DNA from: Talaromyces rugulosus
Lineage: Eukaryota; Ascomycota; Eurotiomycetes; Eurotiales; Trichocomaceae
Direction: 5' to 3'
NCBI RefSeq assembly: GCF_013368755.1
Contig: NC_049563.1
Coordinates: forward strand, 4,464,001-4,528,000
Length of the DNA stretch: 64,000 nt
Below the pieces are notes generated by a model. The model was not told the DNA's origin. It did not search any database and worked only from the letters and a program-made list of their open reading frames with translations. Positions 47,901 through 57,200 of this stretch are shown here, piece by piece; position 1 is the first letter of the stretch; each line of letters opens with the position of its first letter. A program made the position numbers and the translations under genes.

Positions 47901-48630
47901 CCACGGCATCGATGCCGACATCAAGCGCGCGATGCAAGCTGAATCTAGCCCACATACTTTCTTTGACCCTGACAACGCTAGCATCACGGATCGATGGGTG
48001 GAGATTGCCAGTACGTTGGTTGCCGATACGCGAAGCTGCACCGTAAAGAGGATTCGTCTTTTACGCAAGATTACCGCAAATTCCACGGGCTCTCCCGGTG
48101 TGGCCTCGCCTGCTACGCTTCGTCAGGAGAATCCATCCTCTGCAAGCCATTTCCCTGGTTTGTTCGGTGGCAGTGTACGCTCGCGGAAGGGTTCCATTGC
48201 GACACTAGCCGAATCTATTGACCTAGAGGAAGCCGAAACTAAGTTTGTCGAAGAGCCCGTCGTGGACGTCGATGGAACTTTGGTCGATGCCATTGAACGA
48301 GTTCTCATTCAAAGCGGACAGTCATCTTTGGCGCATTCCAGAGCACCATCCCCGCACAGGACTTCCAAATTAGACGAACGTGAACGACCTGCCGAGGACG
48401 CTCCACCTGTTGTTGTTGAAGTTCCGCGCAATGAATGTCGCAAAACGGTTCTGGGTGCCTTAGAAGAGGTTGCTCGAACTGTTGCCGAAGACCACTGTCG
48501 GGATGACAATGATACTGATTTTGGTGTCGATCCGGCAGACAAGAGTGCAAAGCGACGACCTTTTCGGCCGGACAATACTTTGCGAGAGGGGATCCGCAAG
48601 TGGCTTCTCGACATTGAGGAAGCTTTGTAG
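44971..48630 (+). CDS. lst4: Folliculin-interacting protein homologue Lst4
   Basis: FNIP-family protein that with Lst7/folliculin acts as a GTPase-activating complex for Rag GTPases and so signals amino-acid supply to TORC1 at the vacuole. One uninterrupted exon encodes 1219 residues. The FNIP N-terminal (longin) region is recognisable from LELDVIKDFRIIIAQNAIGD, through VTILVTRMFSVNLP, to KTPMYAVAITIQVPL. The DENN-like part follows (RIDLLVDHWDVITRTLTFLE; WGVWREEARWIARLMADKEH; LFFLVLITAFLGNHTEWLD). Long Ser/Thr-rich disordered stretches interrupt the domains. The last part, NVGGWLKNFHEDFLLQAVRPY, and the terminal KWLLDIEEAL look like the family C-terminus. It converges on iml1. Confidence 0.9.
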   Translation: MLGRLLSTFSPNAYASRNAATLDSVTEEEHTSGLLFPDPRQLHRSSNSAHAFQTSFNSPNASNTGGYDDRGGLELDVIKDFRIIIAQNAIGDRDEPCILLDSKGTPDPSSFSQGLGLDPQVFDPPSGRHSRTSSLSQAPSRRGSLQTGQSSFADAGGLISQAASARKIPPPISSGAFSRARCRNSISSVTSNSESFLEPYHNRTTPENGDTGLLNCIFGSSAFSYKGSSTKMHILSTDSDVKGTSPASREVDALGGRQTPRTPLARTYSSGTQSPGGYFLDRPQQSSSKVTILVTRMFSVNLPESRDSSGDSPELFGSVPPDSMQDGAFPFPDFAKRRKIKEKKTPMYAVAITIQVPLATRNNTRPMSRPSTHGPDGPKQMSFSLDSDPHWSSAFIDENHSQSSGLDDRIDLLVDHWDVITRTLTFLENLARREILILLKKVDAQVSQAPKPNVPKAMKMPNMQRTNQTIIQLRPNVLAYNSKLKEELLLNAQRISAALRIPRVVLGQSRWGVWREEARWIARLMADKEHGLFFLVLITAFLGNHTEWLDSLGPDWYRRRHQLQQKLQQDLGPTISSRTVIVSDNKMVARRLIFILSAFLPAKHRFDYVSSPMRPGTSTSNRPLSQSPPTFPLLRQESLRRRINRRARAQRLTTEEPEVPRRSGSVSSSETAHKNTDDAEQTYQADSPLFPSHRRDSDVRSITTASLPIHATDARTRATTSTTTNNSAMPVPHFTSRRRHIQDDSDRAGMDSNDSYASAKLLQNLRRSETNMSSDGNVPAGGTKWVGNILSGFWAGRPESSRGSDGAASVRRASLAQTSASQFLPEDDKTEKSIANSSQLETSPKVPKPPSTSDTISIAQSSTTPKNTFDQDEPELAPTDNVKDSPLKLSVRGDDGVVDVDLPLRGFLSLSSSNESTLASPKKARTSVTSMDVGGSMQSSFSNTNCGLKDNESPTLNVGGWLKNFHEDFLLQAVRPYHGIDADIKRAMQAESSPHTFFDPDNASITDRWVEIASTLVADTRSCTVKRIRLLRKITANSTGSPGVASPATLRQENPSSASHFPGLFGGSVRSRKGSIATLAESIDLEEAETKFVEEPVVDVDGTLVDAIERVLIQSGQSSLAHSRAPSPHRTSKLDERERPAEDAPPVVVEVPRNECRKTVLGALEEVARTVAEDHCRDDNDTDFGVDPADKSAKRRPFRPDNTLREGIRKWLLDIEEAL

Positions 48631-49360
48631 AAACTCAAGACAGTTTGTTTTTTTTTCTTCTCTCTTTTCTTTTCCTTTTTATACCTTTTTCTTCCGTTAG
48701 CAGTCGTCTTTTTATCCCTGGCCCTATTGGCTTTATCGTGATGATACCCAGTTGTTTCTTACTTGGACTGCAATTTTTTTTTAATTTTTTAATGTTGTTA
48801 TGTATTTTAATAATTCATTTTCTTCTCCTTATTGTTTTGTGCTTTTCAGTTGCTGACTTTGGAGGATTGTCCTCATTTTTATTCCGATTCCAATTGGACA
48901 AGGCGTTTTGGTAACATGGGTGGGCTATGGCATTTTTATTAGCCTTTTGAGCTCAAATCTTTTTGTTCTTGTCGAAGTGTTGCATTTTTATTTATTTCGA
49001 GCTATCTTTGCGAGTCGGATTTCACACAGCTATCGGGTCAACTGGCCTGGTTGCTACGAATTTCTTTTCTAGCAATAATAAGATAAGATAATTCAATATT
49101 ATTATTACGCTCAAGGTCATTGATTCCATTATCATCAATTAATATGAAGAAAAGATAGATCTCACATATATAGACTTTGATACAGGGTAATCGTACATAC
49201 ACTCATTTTTGTAGTAAACCTATACATGTTATATATTGATATTGACTTTTGCAACGAGATGATGAAAAGGAAAAGCAACTTTGAAAGTAAAACAGGGTAT
49301 CAATAGGCGAGTGGTTTTGCTTTAGCTTCGGGTTTTTTTCTTATATTGTATAGTTCATTG
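48631..49360. other. Intergenic between convergent lst4 and iml1
   Basis: 730 bases of T-rich and AT-rich 3' flank. A pyrimidine-rich run follows the lst4 stop (48645-48700). No gene. Confidence 0.5.
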
Positions 49361-52300
49361 TCAGATCATAGGCTTTAGATCGCCGCTTTTTAGACTCGGA
49401 CTTTTGTTGCTGGTACTGCTGTTGCTAATATCCGACTGGTCTGGTTCTCTCTCTTCGGGGGCAGAAGGAGCAGCAGACGTAGAGGTACCAGGATGAGGAG
49501 GAGGAGAAGGAGGAGGAGCAGCAGTAGTCGAAGAATCAGGCTGACCAGTATCCAGATCCGGCGGAGGCGGTGTAGGATGACCAACCAGGCTCGCAGGCAA
49601 CTCCAGCGACGGGATCGACGCCTCCATTATTGCCGAGCTTGTTGTCGCCGACGAAGAAGATGGCATATTAGTAGTAGAACCAGCAGCAGCAGTAATAGCA
49701 GCGGTTGTTGTGGTGGTGGTAGCTGTAGTCATCGGGCCCAGACGCGTCGAGCCAGGACGAACAATGACCGTAGGCTCCTCTGCATAAAACTGCTGTAAAC
49801 GGTCCGGGTCGTTGCAGAATTCCTCGACTTGAGTTTTCAAATATTCGGGCGTTTTGTACAGATTTGAAGTGTCGAGTACGGGACTGGAAGTTGGATTGAA
49901 TGAAGGAGAAGCAGATGTTGGCTGTGGATTGAGGGTTAAATTGGGTATGTTGTTTGTGTGCTGGAGGAATGAATGATCTCCGGCAGGTCGGACCAAGGGC
50001 GACAAACGAGGCGAGAACATTGGATCGTACGAGTACGTGCTTGCGCGCGCGCGGTGGTGCAAGTCATTACCGCCGCGCTCGCCGCGGTCGAACTTAGGAT
50101 GGTGATGATGGTGATGAATATGGCCCGTGTCGCGACCACCGCCGGCTGCGCTTTTCGTGCTGAATAGCCGGTTGGCAAGGAAAATGAAATCGCCTTCATC
50201 GGAGATTTGAGCCAAAAGACAGCCTGATTGGTGGATGTATTGCGGGTATTGATATTCTGGTTTCCCCCACGAATATAAAACTTCCACGTCCCGCGGGAAA
50301 GAAGATGCTGCCTCAAAATCAAGGACAAAATCAAACTTGCGGAGGATTGCTTTCTGGTAAAAATGCCTATCCCGTTGTGAAAAAGATGTGGCCCCGAATG
50401 TAAGAGATCCCATTGGAGGAGGTGGCGGTTCAACACACAACTTCACACGATATAGTCTCCTGAATGTCTGTGCTTTAACTGTGGCTGCTGCTTCTGCGAT
50501 GGGCACTTGGACAAGTTTCAATCCGTATTTGTCTGCAGTTGAGGCCCACGAGGCTACCGCGTCTTCGACCAGCTTCGCAGTGGCGCTCATCCAACTTAGT
50601 TCAATGTGGAAACAGTTCTCTGGATTGTGCAGCCTGTCGTAATGGAGGTCAACGACTTCTGGTCGATTGGAGCGTTTGCGCGGATCCACGTCGTATTTCA
50701 TAGTCTTGGATAGCATGATGGTAACCTTGTTCTTGGTCTTTGGAGGGGTGTCCGTTGTAGATGCGGTTGTCTCTTCAGGTTTCTCCGATTTTGCTTGCTC
50801 TAATACACCGGGTGGGTCTTTGGCAGAAATGTCTCCTAATGGCGTAGCTGGAACAGAACTGTCTGACTTTCCAAGACCTGGGAACCATCCACTCTTCGAT
50901 TCTGGGCGTGGAACCCGGAACTGACTCGCGATTTGATAGAAATAGTTACCATCTCGAAAGTTGTGTCTTCTCTCGACGTGGATAAACAGTCCCAGTCTCA
51001 TGAGCTCATTCCCAAACTTTACGGCTTCTTCTCGATTGTCGATGTCCCGGAACGTCTGCACAAGCCAGGTCGTAAACTCGGAGCCAACCAGGCAACTATA
51101 ATGCAACCGCAAATGCCACCTTCGATCCATCAAACGCGCCCCCTTTTCTCCTTGTATAATATGGGCTAGCTCTATGAGGGAAGCTGGACCAAAGTCAGAC
51201 CTCTCGAGCAGCTCTGAATCCGGCAGTAACTGGGCAGGCGGGTTATCGAGTTGCGGATCAGTAAGCAACAGTCTGTTGAACTCGGCACCAACTATTTCAG
51301 ATGGATTCTGTGTTTGGTACAGAATATTCAACGGGTTTTGGTCCTTTTGGTTGTTGCGACCAGAAGATTGAAAGCGCTTCTCGTCCGGCGGTATGTATTT
51401 GTTGCGTTGCCACAGGTTGGTCAATTGACTAATACCAAGCAGGTGGATTTCCTCCTCGTTGTCTTCGTTGAAATGGCGCCGTGTGTGAGGAGGCAAGTGC
51501 ATGGGAATAAGAACAAACCGAACTCGCCAGAACCGCAGCTGCCTGGTTGGGTCTATCAAATGGTCTCTATGGCCGGCAATATAATTGTCTGCATAATTCC
51601 AGTTGTACTCTTCGGCAGAAGAAAGCAGTTTCACTTCGCTCAGGTCATATGTCTTGGCAAGGATCGTTCGGATTGCCAAGGTATACGTGGGCGAGTGGCT
51701 TTTCTCAAGGTCTGAAACATTTGACAGACGAGTGAATCTTGTAACTTCTATTTCCCCACCTGCGACACAGGATAATCTGTGGATTATATTGCCTTTGGAG
51801 AGGATCACCGTGGCATCATCTTTTCCAAGGTCTTTTGTATCAAAGACGTTCAAGAACTCAAGAAAAGGCTGACCAGTAGCTTCTGCCACGGCACTCCCAA
51901 TCACGATTTGAAAGCCATGGGAAAGTCTTAGTGCAATCATCTCCCGTAAAATGGCGTCCTGCCCTCGAAGCATATCGCTTGAATCGTTGTCCTCGTTAGG
52001 AAAAACTCTATATGGAGTCTCCAGGTAGTTTGTCGCCAGCTCTTTTGGTGAGGGGAACTCTTCCGTCGTTAGAGGCAAGACTGCAGGAGTTTTCAAACTT
52101 TTCCATTTAACGACAGCAACATGAGGTGGTCGTGGATAAGCATGCTGCCAGCGACCAAACCAGCTTGCATCTCTCAAAGAAGCCCTTGGCGCATTTGATG
52201 GGTTAATGGACCTAACCCAGGGAGCAAGAGTCTTGCTAGGTGATGTGCTGCTGGTTGCAGGCATATCTCGACTTCCTCCTGCTTCATGCTTTAAAACACC

Positions 52301-55093
52301 CCTTGTCATAGGGAATGGTCCATTGGTAGCCCCAATAGTCCCCGTTGCTGTCTGTGGTTCAATAGCCGTGGGTACAGGAATTTCAGCACCGCTGCGATCC
52401 GTTCGAGAATCATCAAGCGGTCTCTTGCTCACGCTTTTGATTGATATAGGTCGCGCTTGCGAGATTGGACGGGGTTGAGATATTTCCAAATTTTCGGTAG
52501 ACGCTTTAGGTGTAGGTGAGCGTTGGGGCGAAAGGTGAACACTACGAACCGAAGAAGTGTCATCAGTCGTGCTTGTTGTTGAAGTTGATGGTCTTTTTTG
52601 GCCTTCAAGGTCCACTATTGGATTCGAAGAAGATGTTCTAGCCGGTGTAGCACGACCCTGAGCGTGTTCGGCATTGATTTCAGTACTAGCCTGAGCTCGC
52701 GGGGGAGGAATACCCAGTCCACGCAGAGCAAAGCTGATAGAGCGCGAAATCCTGGGAGTAGTGCGGGTGGGTTTGATTGAAGACTTCATTGATGGATGGT
52801 CCTTGGTACCCAGGGCAGGATATTTAGGTGATGATTTACCGCTTTTTGCACGTGGGCTTGATTGCCCCGAAATTGTCCGTTCCAGCTCATGCTCACTACG
52901 CTCTCGCAGCCCTGTAATGGACCGCGCGGAGAGACGGTCTTGCGCTCGAGATGTCTGGTTTTCTGGTTCTATCAGGCGTTTCGCCTTTGCAGACTTGCGA
53001 ATGGGGCGCTGTTTAGGGAATGGAACAAACACATTTGCGTCGTACTCGTCCATCCAATTGCTCATTTTCTTATGCTGGTTTGCCGCGCTATTTATCAGTA
53101 GATTTCTGTGATTCGAAAAGCTGGGCAGAAACTCCTCTGGTCTTAGACTGTCACTTAGTTGACCCTTGTAAGATGAGCCTGGAGAGAGTGAATGATGGCC
53201 GGTGCGGGGAGTGGCAGATCTCGAATGCGGCTTCGAATCAGTCCTCTGAAAACCAAAGTTCTTTTCGGATAGATATGGGATCGAGATGTTGGACTGTTCA
53301 CTTTCCATGATGCCCATCATCTGAATCTCGTACAGCCGTACCCGAGGTACAAACTGTTTAGCCCTTTTGTTAACAGTAAACGGAATTGGGGCATTCATAT
53401 CATTCTTCGTGATTCGCCGATCCTCTTTATAAGTGGCGGGATTCCAAAACGAAATATCAAGCCAATGTGGGATCCCATAATTCCACTCCTTGGACTGACC
53501 AGGTAACATATCTCGTGATAAAGGCCGCGCAAATGAGGCAAACTGCGCTGTTTTGAGAGAAAACGGTGGCGAACCAAAGCTTGCGGTAGAGGGGCGGGTC
53601 TCCATGGATCCAGCACCAGGAGGTGCGCTGAGGCGCCAGTCGGTTTGCTTTTCCTTAGGATTCTTGTACTTGAACAGGGGAACAGAATGAAGTGGCATAG
53701 GGCTCAAACTGACGAGGTCAATGGCAATTCCAATGCTAGTAACAGCATCAGTGGTGGCAGCCAGAGACTCGTAGGAAACCTCGAAAAGTCCAGATCCAGG
53801 GGTTATTACAACAATCGAATGCCCTGTGCGGGCCATGTCGCGATCGATGTGTTCATGTGACAGATGCGATGACGCTAGATGAATAGCCTCGAGGATATTG
53901 CCCCTTATGGCAGCCGTGGGACGCCCTGAGATCGACGGTGCTTGCTTTGTCGTACTAGGGCCAGCAGAGCTACCGAATTTCTGGATTGAAACATCTCTCA
54001 AGAATGTGCGAAAGTTCTTCTTGAGCTCGTCGAGAATCGCCGTCCAGTGTCCGCTTGCAATATCATTGACAACAACTCGATAAAAGTCCCGAGTTGGGAC
54101 GCTGTTGTGATTTGATAGGTTTTTCAAGTGTTCCATCCCCTTTTCAACAGGCATGTCGTATTCGACTCGAGTGAAGAGCACAATAGTAACCAGATGCTTT
54201 GCGTCAATGTTGGCCCAGCGCTTGAATAGTTCGGGTAAAAATCCATTAATGACCCTGCTAAACAAAATATCACCTGTACCTTCAGCGTCAAAGTCCCACA
54301 TTTCTTTTGACATTTGGATAAAGACGACATATCTGGCAGCCTCGCTTCGAAAGACAGGAATCGTACCAGGAGCGAAGTACCCTGACAGAACCTTTTTCCC
54401 TCCAATGAAGATATTTTTCACAGTCGCTCTAACACTCCCCATGGAAAGAATTTTCTGCCCCTTGTAAACAGTCTTGTTGACCAATTCTGATGTGACCAAT
54501 CGCCACATATCTGCGCGCACCAGATACTGGTCACGGAAGGAGATATCAACGTGGGACGCGGAACACTGCGAACGCTCTATTTGGGATATCATAACATGGC
54601 ATCCGTTTTTGAAGCCAAAGATGTTCGCAACGGCCCGCGTTACGGATATCTCCAATTTCGGCTGACGTTGCCTGATGTCCTGAGGCATAGGCTTTACTAC
54701 AAACAGACACCGGCTTTGGACTGGCGAAGAGAATTTTGCATAAATGCTGGGATGTGTAGTCGCCTCGCCTTCAATGATGCTCTCACTAAGTGGTTTCCTC
54801 GAGGCCAGCTCTGCTGAATGGTCCACACAGACAATTTCGAGTACATCGCCGGGTGTGATCCCGGAATCGGCAAAAGCCGAATTATTGAAAAGAAATTCAT
54901 CCTTTGAAAAGGTTTCATCATGGATCCAAAGCGTACAGAGCTGGCGATAGAGGCCTCCGGACAGGGGATTATCCAATTTCGCCGTGGCTGGAGCTGGAGC
55001 TGGTGGAGAGTGAATGGACGAGGTGCTTTCCAAGCTAGCGGCACTAACCTGGCGGAGATGCGAGCCCTTAGAGGGCGCACGCCGCTGCAGCAT
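49361..55093 (-). CDS. iml1: Vacuolar TORC1 regulator Iml1 (DEPDC5 homologue, SEACIT/GATOR1)
   Basis: Catalytic GAP subunit of the SEACIT/GATOR1 complex, which inactivates Rag GTPases on amino-acid starvation. A single 5.7 kb exon encodes 1910 residues from a good ATG. The N-terminal region has LCTLWIHDETFSKDEFLFN and GDVLEIVC. The Iml1 N-terminal domain (formerly DUF3608) follows, with YVVFIQMSKEMWDFDAEGTG and KHLVTIVLFTRVEYD. A long Ser/Pro-rich disordered middle (about 660-1010) leads to the central domain. A DEP domain lies at roughly 1320-1395 (LVGSEFTTWLVQTFRDIDNR; LMRLGLFIHVERRHNFRDG), then the C-terminal domain (LHNPENCFHIELSWMSATAK). The tail has a His tract (HIHHHHHH) and long Thr/Ala/Ser/Pro low-complexity runs. 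Confidence 0.95.
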   Translation of the reverse strand: MLQRRAPSKGSHLRQVSAASLESTSSIHSPPAPAPATAKLDNPLSGGLYRQLCTLWIHDETFSKDEFLFNNSAFADSGITPGDVLEIVCVDHSAELASRKPLSESIIEGEATTHPSIYAKFSSPVQSRCLFVVKPMPQDIRQRQPKLEISVTRAVANIFGFKNGCHVMISQIERSQCSASHVDISFRDQYLVRADMWRLVTSELVNKTVYKGQKILSMGSVRATVKNIFIGGKKVLSGYFAPGTIPVFRSEAARYVVFIQMSKEMWDFDAEGTGDILFSRVINGFLPELFKRWANIDAKHLVTIVLFTRVEYDMPVEKGMEHLKNLSNHNSVPTRDFYRVVVNDIASGHWTAILDELKKNFRTFLRDVSIQKFGSSAGPSTTKQAPSISGRPTAAIRGNILEAIHLASSHLSHEHIDRDMARTGHSIVVITPGSGLFEVSYESLAATTDAVTSIGIAIDLVSLSPMPLHSVPLFKYKNPKEKQTDWRLSAPPGAGSMETRPSTASFGSPPFSLKTAQFASFARPLSRDMLPGQSKEWNYGIPHWLDISFWNPATYKEDRRITKNDMNAPIPFTVNKRAKQFVPRVRLYEIQMMGIMESEQSNISIPYLSEKNFGFQRTDSKPHSRSATPRTGHHSLSPGSSYKGQLSDSLRPEEFLPSFSNHRNLLINSAANQHKKMSNWMDEYDANVFVPFPKQRPIRKSAKAKRLIEPENQTSRAQDRLSARSITGLRERSEHELERTISGQSSPRAKSGKSSPKYPALGTKDHPSMKSSIKPTRTTPRISRSISFALRGLGIPPPRAQASTEINAEHAQGRATPARTSSSNPIVDLEGQKRPSTSTTSTTDDTSSVRSVHLSPQRSPTPKASTENLEISQPRPISQARPISIKSVSKRPLDDSRTDRSGAEIPVPTAIEPQTATGTIGATNGPFPMTRGVLKHEAGGSRDMPATSSTSPSKTLAPWVRSINPSNAPRASLRDASWFGRWQHAYPRPPHVAVVKWKSLKTPAVLPLTTEEFPSPKELATNYLETPYRVFPNEDNDSSDMLRGQDAILREMIALRLSHGFQIVIGSAVAEATGQPFLEFLNVFDTKDLGKDDATVILSKGNIIHRLSCVAGGEIEVTRFTRLSNVSDLEKSHSPTYTLAIRTILAKTYDLSEVKLLSSAEEYNWNYADNYIAGHRDHLIDPTRQLRFWRVRFVLIPMHLPPHTRRHFNEDNEEEIHLLGISQLTNLWQRNKYIPPDEKRFQSSGRNNQKDQNPLNILYQTQNPSEIVGAEFNRLLLTDPQLDNPPAQLLPDSELLERSDFGPASLIELAHIIQGEKGARLMDRRWHLRLHYSCLVGSEFTTWLVQTFRDIDNREEAVKFGNELMRLGLFIHVERRHNFRDGNYFYQIASQFRVPRPESKSGWFPGLGKSDSSVPATPLGDISAKDPPGVLEQAKSEKPEETTASTTDTPPKTKNKVTIMLSKTMKYDVDPRKRSNRPEVVDLHYDRLHNPENCFHIELSWMSATAKLVEDAVASWASTADKYGLKLVQVPIAEAAATVKAQTFRRLYRVKLCVEPPPPPMGSLTFGATSFSQRDRHFYQKAILRKFDFVLDFEAASSFPRDVEVLYSWGKPEYQYPQYIHQSGCLLAQISDEGDFIFLANRLFSTKSAAGGGRDTGHIHHHHHHPKFDRGERGGNDLHHRARASTYSYDPMFSPRLSPLVRPAGDHSFLQHTNNIPNLTLNPQPTSASPSFNPTSSPVLDTSNLYKTPEYLKTQVEEFCNDPDRLQQFYAEEPTVIVRPGSTRLGPMTTATTTTTTAAITAAAGSTTNMPSSSSATTSSAIMEASIPSLELPASLVGHPTPPPPDLDTGQPDSSTTAAPPPSPPPHPGTSTSAAPSAPEEREPDQSDISNSSTSNKSPSLKSGDLKPMI

Positions 55094-55412
55094 CCTCTTG
55101 TATCAAAAAGGACGGTTTAGGCCATTAAGCGGAAACCGACACACGGTCTGGGCGTATATATTGAGCTCATTTCTGGCGACGCGTCGCTGACTGAGGTTGA
55201 TGGAGGTTCGTGATACTACTGCTGTAATAGGAAGGCGGTGTCGAGGTCATGTGATTTGTACTCCAGCCAATCACACACCACAATTTTTGATTGCCTGTTT
55301 TAATCGGTGGTTTTAATTTTTACACCCAAAACAATATTGTACGTTGGAAAAAAAAAAATTTTAATATCCTAATATAGAGCGGATCCAGTGTATCACCATT
55401 AAACTACGCTAT
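55094..55412. promoter_or_regulatory. iml1 promoter and GH23 3' flank
   Basis: 319 bases between the iml1 start and the stop of the next minus-strand gene. Nothing specific was recognised apart from an A-run near 55350. Confidence 0.45.
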
Positions 55413-56228
55413 TTAACATTGGTTGTCTCCATTGCAAGAGCCCGAGCACTGGTATTGGCCGATCCAGTTGTCATCTCCATAAACATCCAAACCCACCATC
55501 CAGCCGTTGAAGATTTCGTGGATGTAATCGAGGTTCTGGGGCTGGCCGTTGGACTGGCCTTCAGAAGAGCAAGGGTAATCAGCAGTCAAACCCTTGTTGT
55601 TGTTCAATCCACTTCCGGCAGTGAACCATCCGTTGTAGGAACCAAAGGCCGCAATGACATTACCGTTGGATCCGTTGATTTGGCTCACGAGATAGTTGGT
55701 TCCAGCGTTGACGTTGTCTTGAATGCTGTCGGTACACTGGCCATTAGGATAGTTCTCGCAGGACACTTGCATCAGGCCCGGCGTCGGGCCGCCGGCGTCG
55801 GCGTTGCAGGAAGATTCCTGCATGGCAATGATAGCCAGGATCACTGGGTCGACATTGTACTGGGAGCCGGCACTTTGGAAGTATTGGTCGTATTGCTGGC
55901 AAGCCGAGCCGATTCCATTGTAGTAAGAGTCGATGTCGATGAGGACAATGTCGTCGAGAGCCATGAAGGGAGGGTTCCAGCCATCACCATCGATTCCAGT
56001 GTTCAACCAGTCTTCGGAGCTGTTGATCGAGATAATCAGTTACTTGTTCAAGTGGCATGGTCTAATTAACGATGGAAGTATTCACCCGTTTGGACCGGCA
56101 CCGGGGGTGACCTCTTCAGTTGCTCCCGTTGCATTCTTGTTGACTCCGAGACCTGGGTTGGCTGACTGTGCTGCGACAGTTGACGTCAGGGCCAGAGAGG
56201 CGACTGTGACTGCTTTAATGAAGGCCAT
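55413..56228 (-). CDS. Secreted GH23 lysozyme-like (SLT-fold) protein
   Basis: Predicted extracellular glycoside hydrolase of the soluble lytic transglycosylase/goose-lysozyme superfamily. Exons 56086-56228 and 55413-56019 join across a 66-base intron to 249 residues. The signal peptide is clear (MAFIKAVTVASLALTSTVAA, then QSANPG). The catalytic domain has the Glu of IIAMQESSCNA (Glu116), followed by GLMQVSCENYP, NAGTNYLVSQING and AAFGSYNGW, which match the ES..GLMQ..N...AYN pattern of GH23. Six or more Cys residues near the C-terminus suggest disulphides. The substrate could be peptidoglycan or chitin-type polymers; this cannot be decided here. The inner Met at 56006 is not the true start. 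Confidence 0.85.
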
Positions 56229-57200
56229 TGTGGTGTATGCGTAAATAAATTCGGATTATTTTTGAAGACTGGAGGGCTAGTGATGAGATTGAAAGATCGA
56301 GGAGATCGCGATGGAAAGACCGGACACCGCATAACTATATAGTTTATACTGTCAGGGATCGCCATCGAGCTAGCTGCGTCGGGGTTCGAGAAGAGAGCAT
56401 GGCGGATCAATTTTCCAAGGCAAATTCCTAAAAAGGAAACCGAATTCCCCATCAACTTTTTGCCCCTTACCAGACACGGAAAGAGATAGACATGCTTAAT
56501 TCAGGAACGCGCGAGTTTAACGCAGATTAACGAAGGCAAAAGCTGGGGCATTTTCTTATTAAGGTTAGACGCAGGCATCTGTGTGGGGCCCTTTGCTCTC
56601 TTCCCGATAATAATAGCAACAAATGTACGGCTCAACGTACATCAGCCAAACTTATTAGATAGCGTCGATATGATATCCTGCAAGTATTTCGCCGAGTGCG
56701 ACATCATTGATATACCACCTGAATCAAAAGGTTTTGGATGATCAGATCGGAGATTTCATGTGATTCTTTTTTTAACGTTGTCAGCAAATCAAAATTTGGC
56801 CAGTGGACGCGAACCATCTAATACATAGCCTGTAATGCGATCAAAAAAGTGTATTGTTGTTAGATTATTTTGTGCGATACCTGAGCCTTGCTCACTAACT
56901 TGTAAATGTATTACAATCAAATTGAACCTTCAATACGTGATAGCCTATAGCTTGTCTTTTGGTTTAAATTGTCAAAGTTATTAGGCATGAGTGGGCTCCA
57001 TTAAAACATGGCTTCGTATTTCTTCAAAATATTGAACAAACCTCACCGATGCCTAAGTATACATGTAATGTTAACAGCTACACTAAAAAATCTTTGATCA
57101 ATCGCGCAGTCAATCTATGGTTTATCACAGGCACCAGCATACAGTTAAACAGAAAAAATAGCCCTTGGAAACACAATCATAGCCAGCTGCACCGATGCTA
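56229..57200. other. Intergenic
   Basis: 972 AT-rich bases with the promoter of the GH23 gene (read leftwards). No gene; the ORF at 57049-57285 is a shadow of the neighbouring pseudogene's 3' end. Confidence 0.5.
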
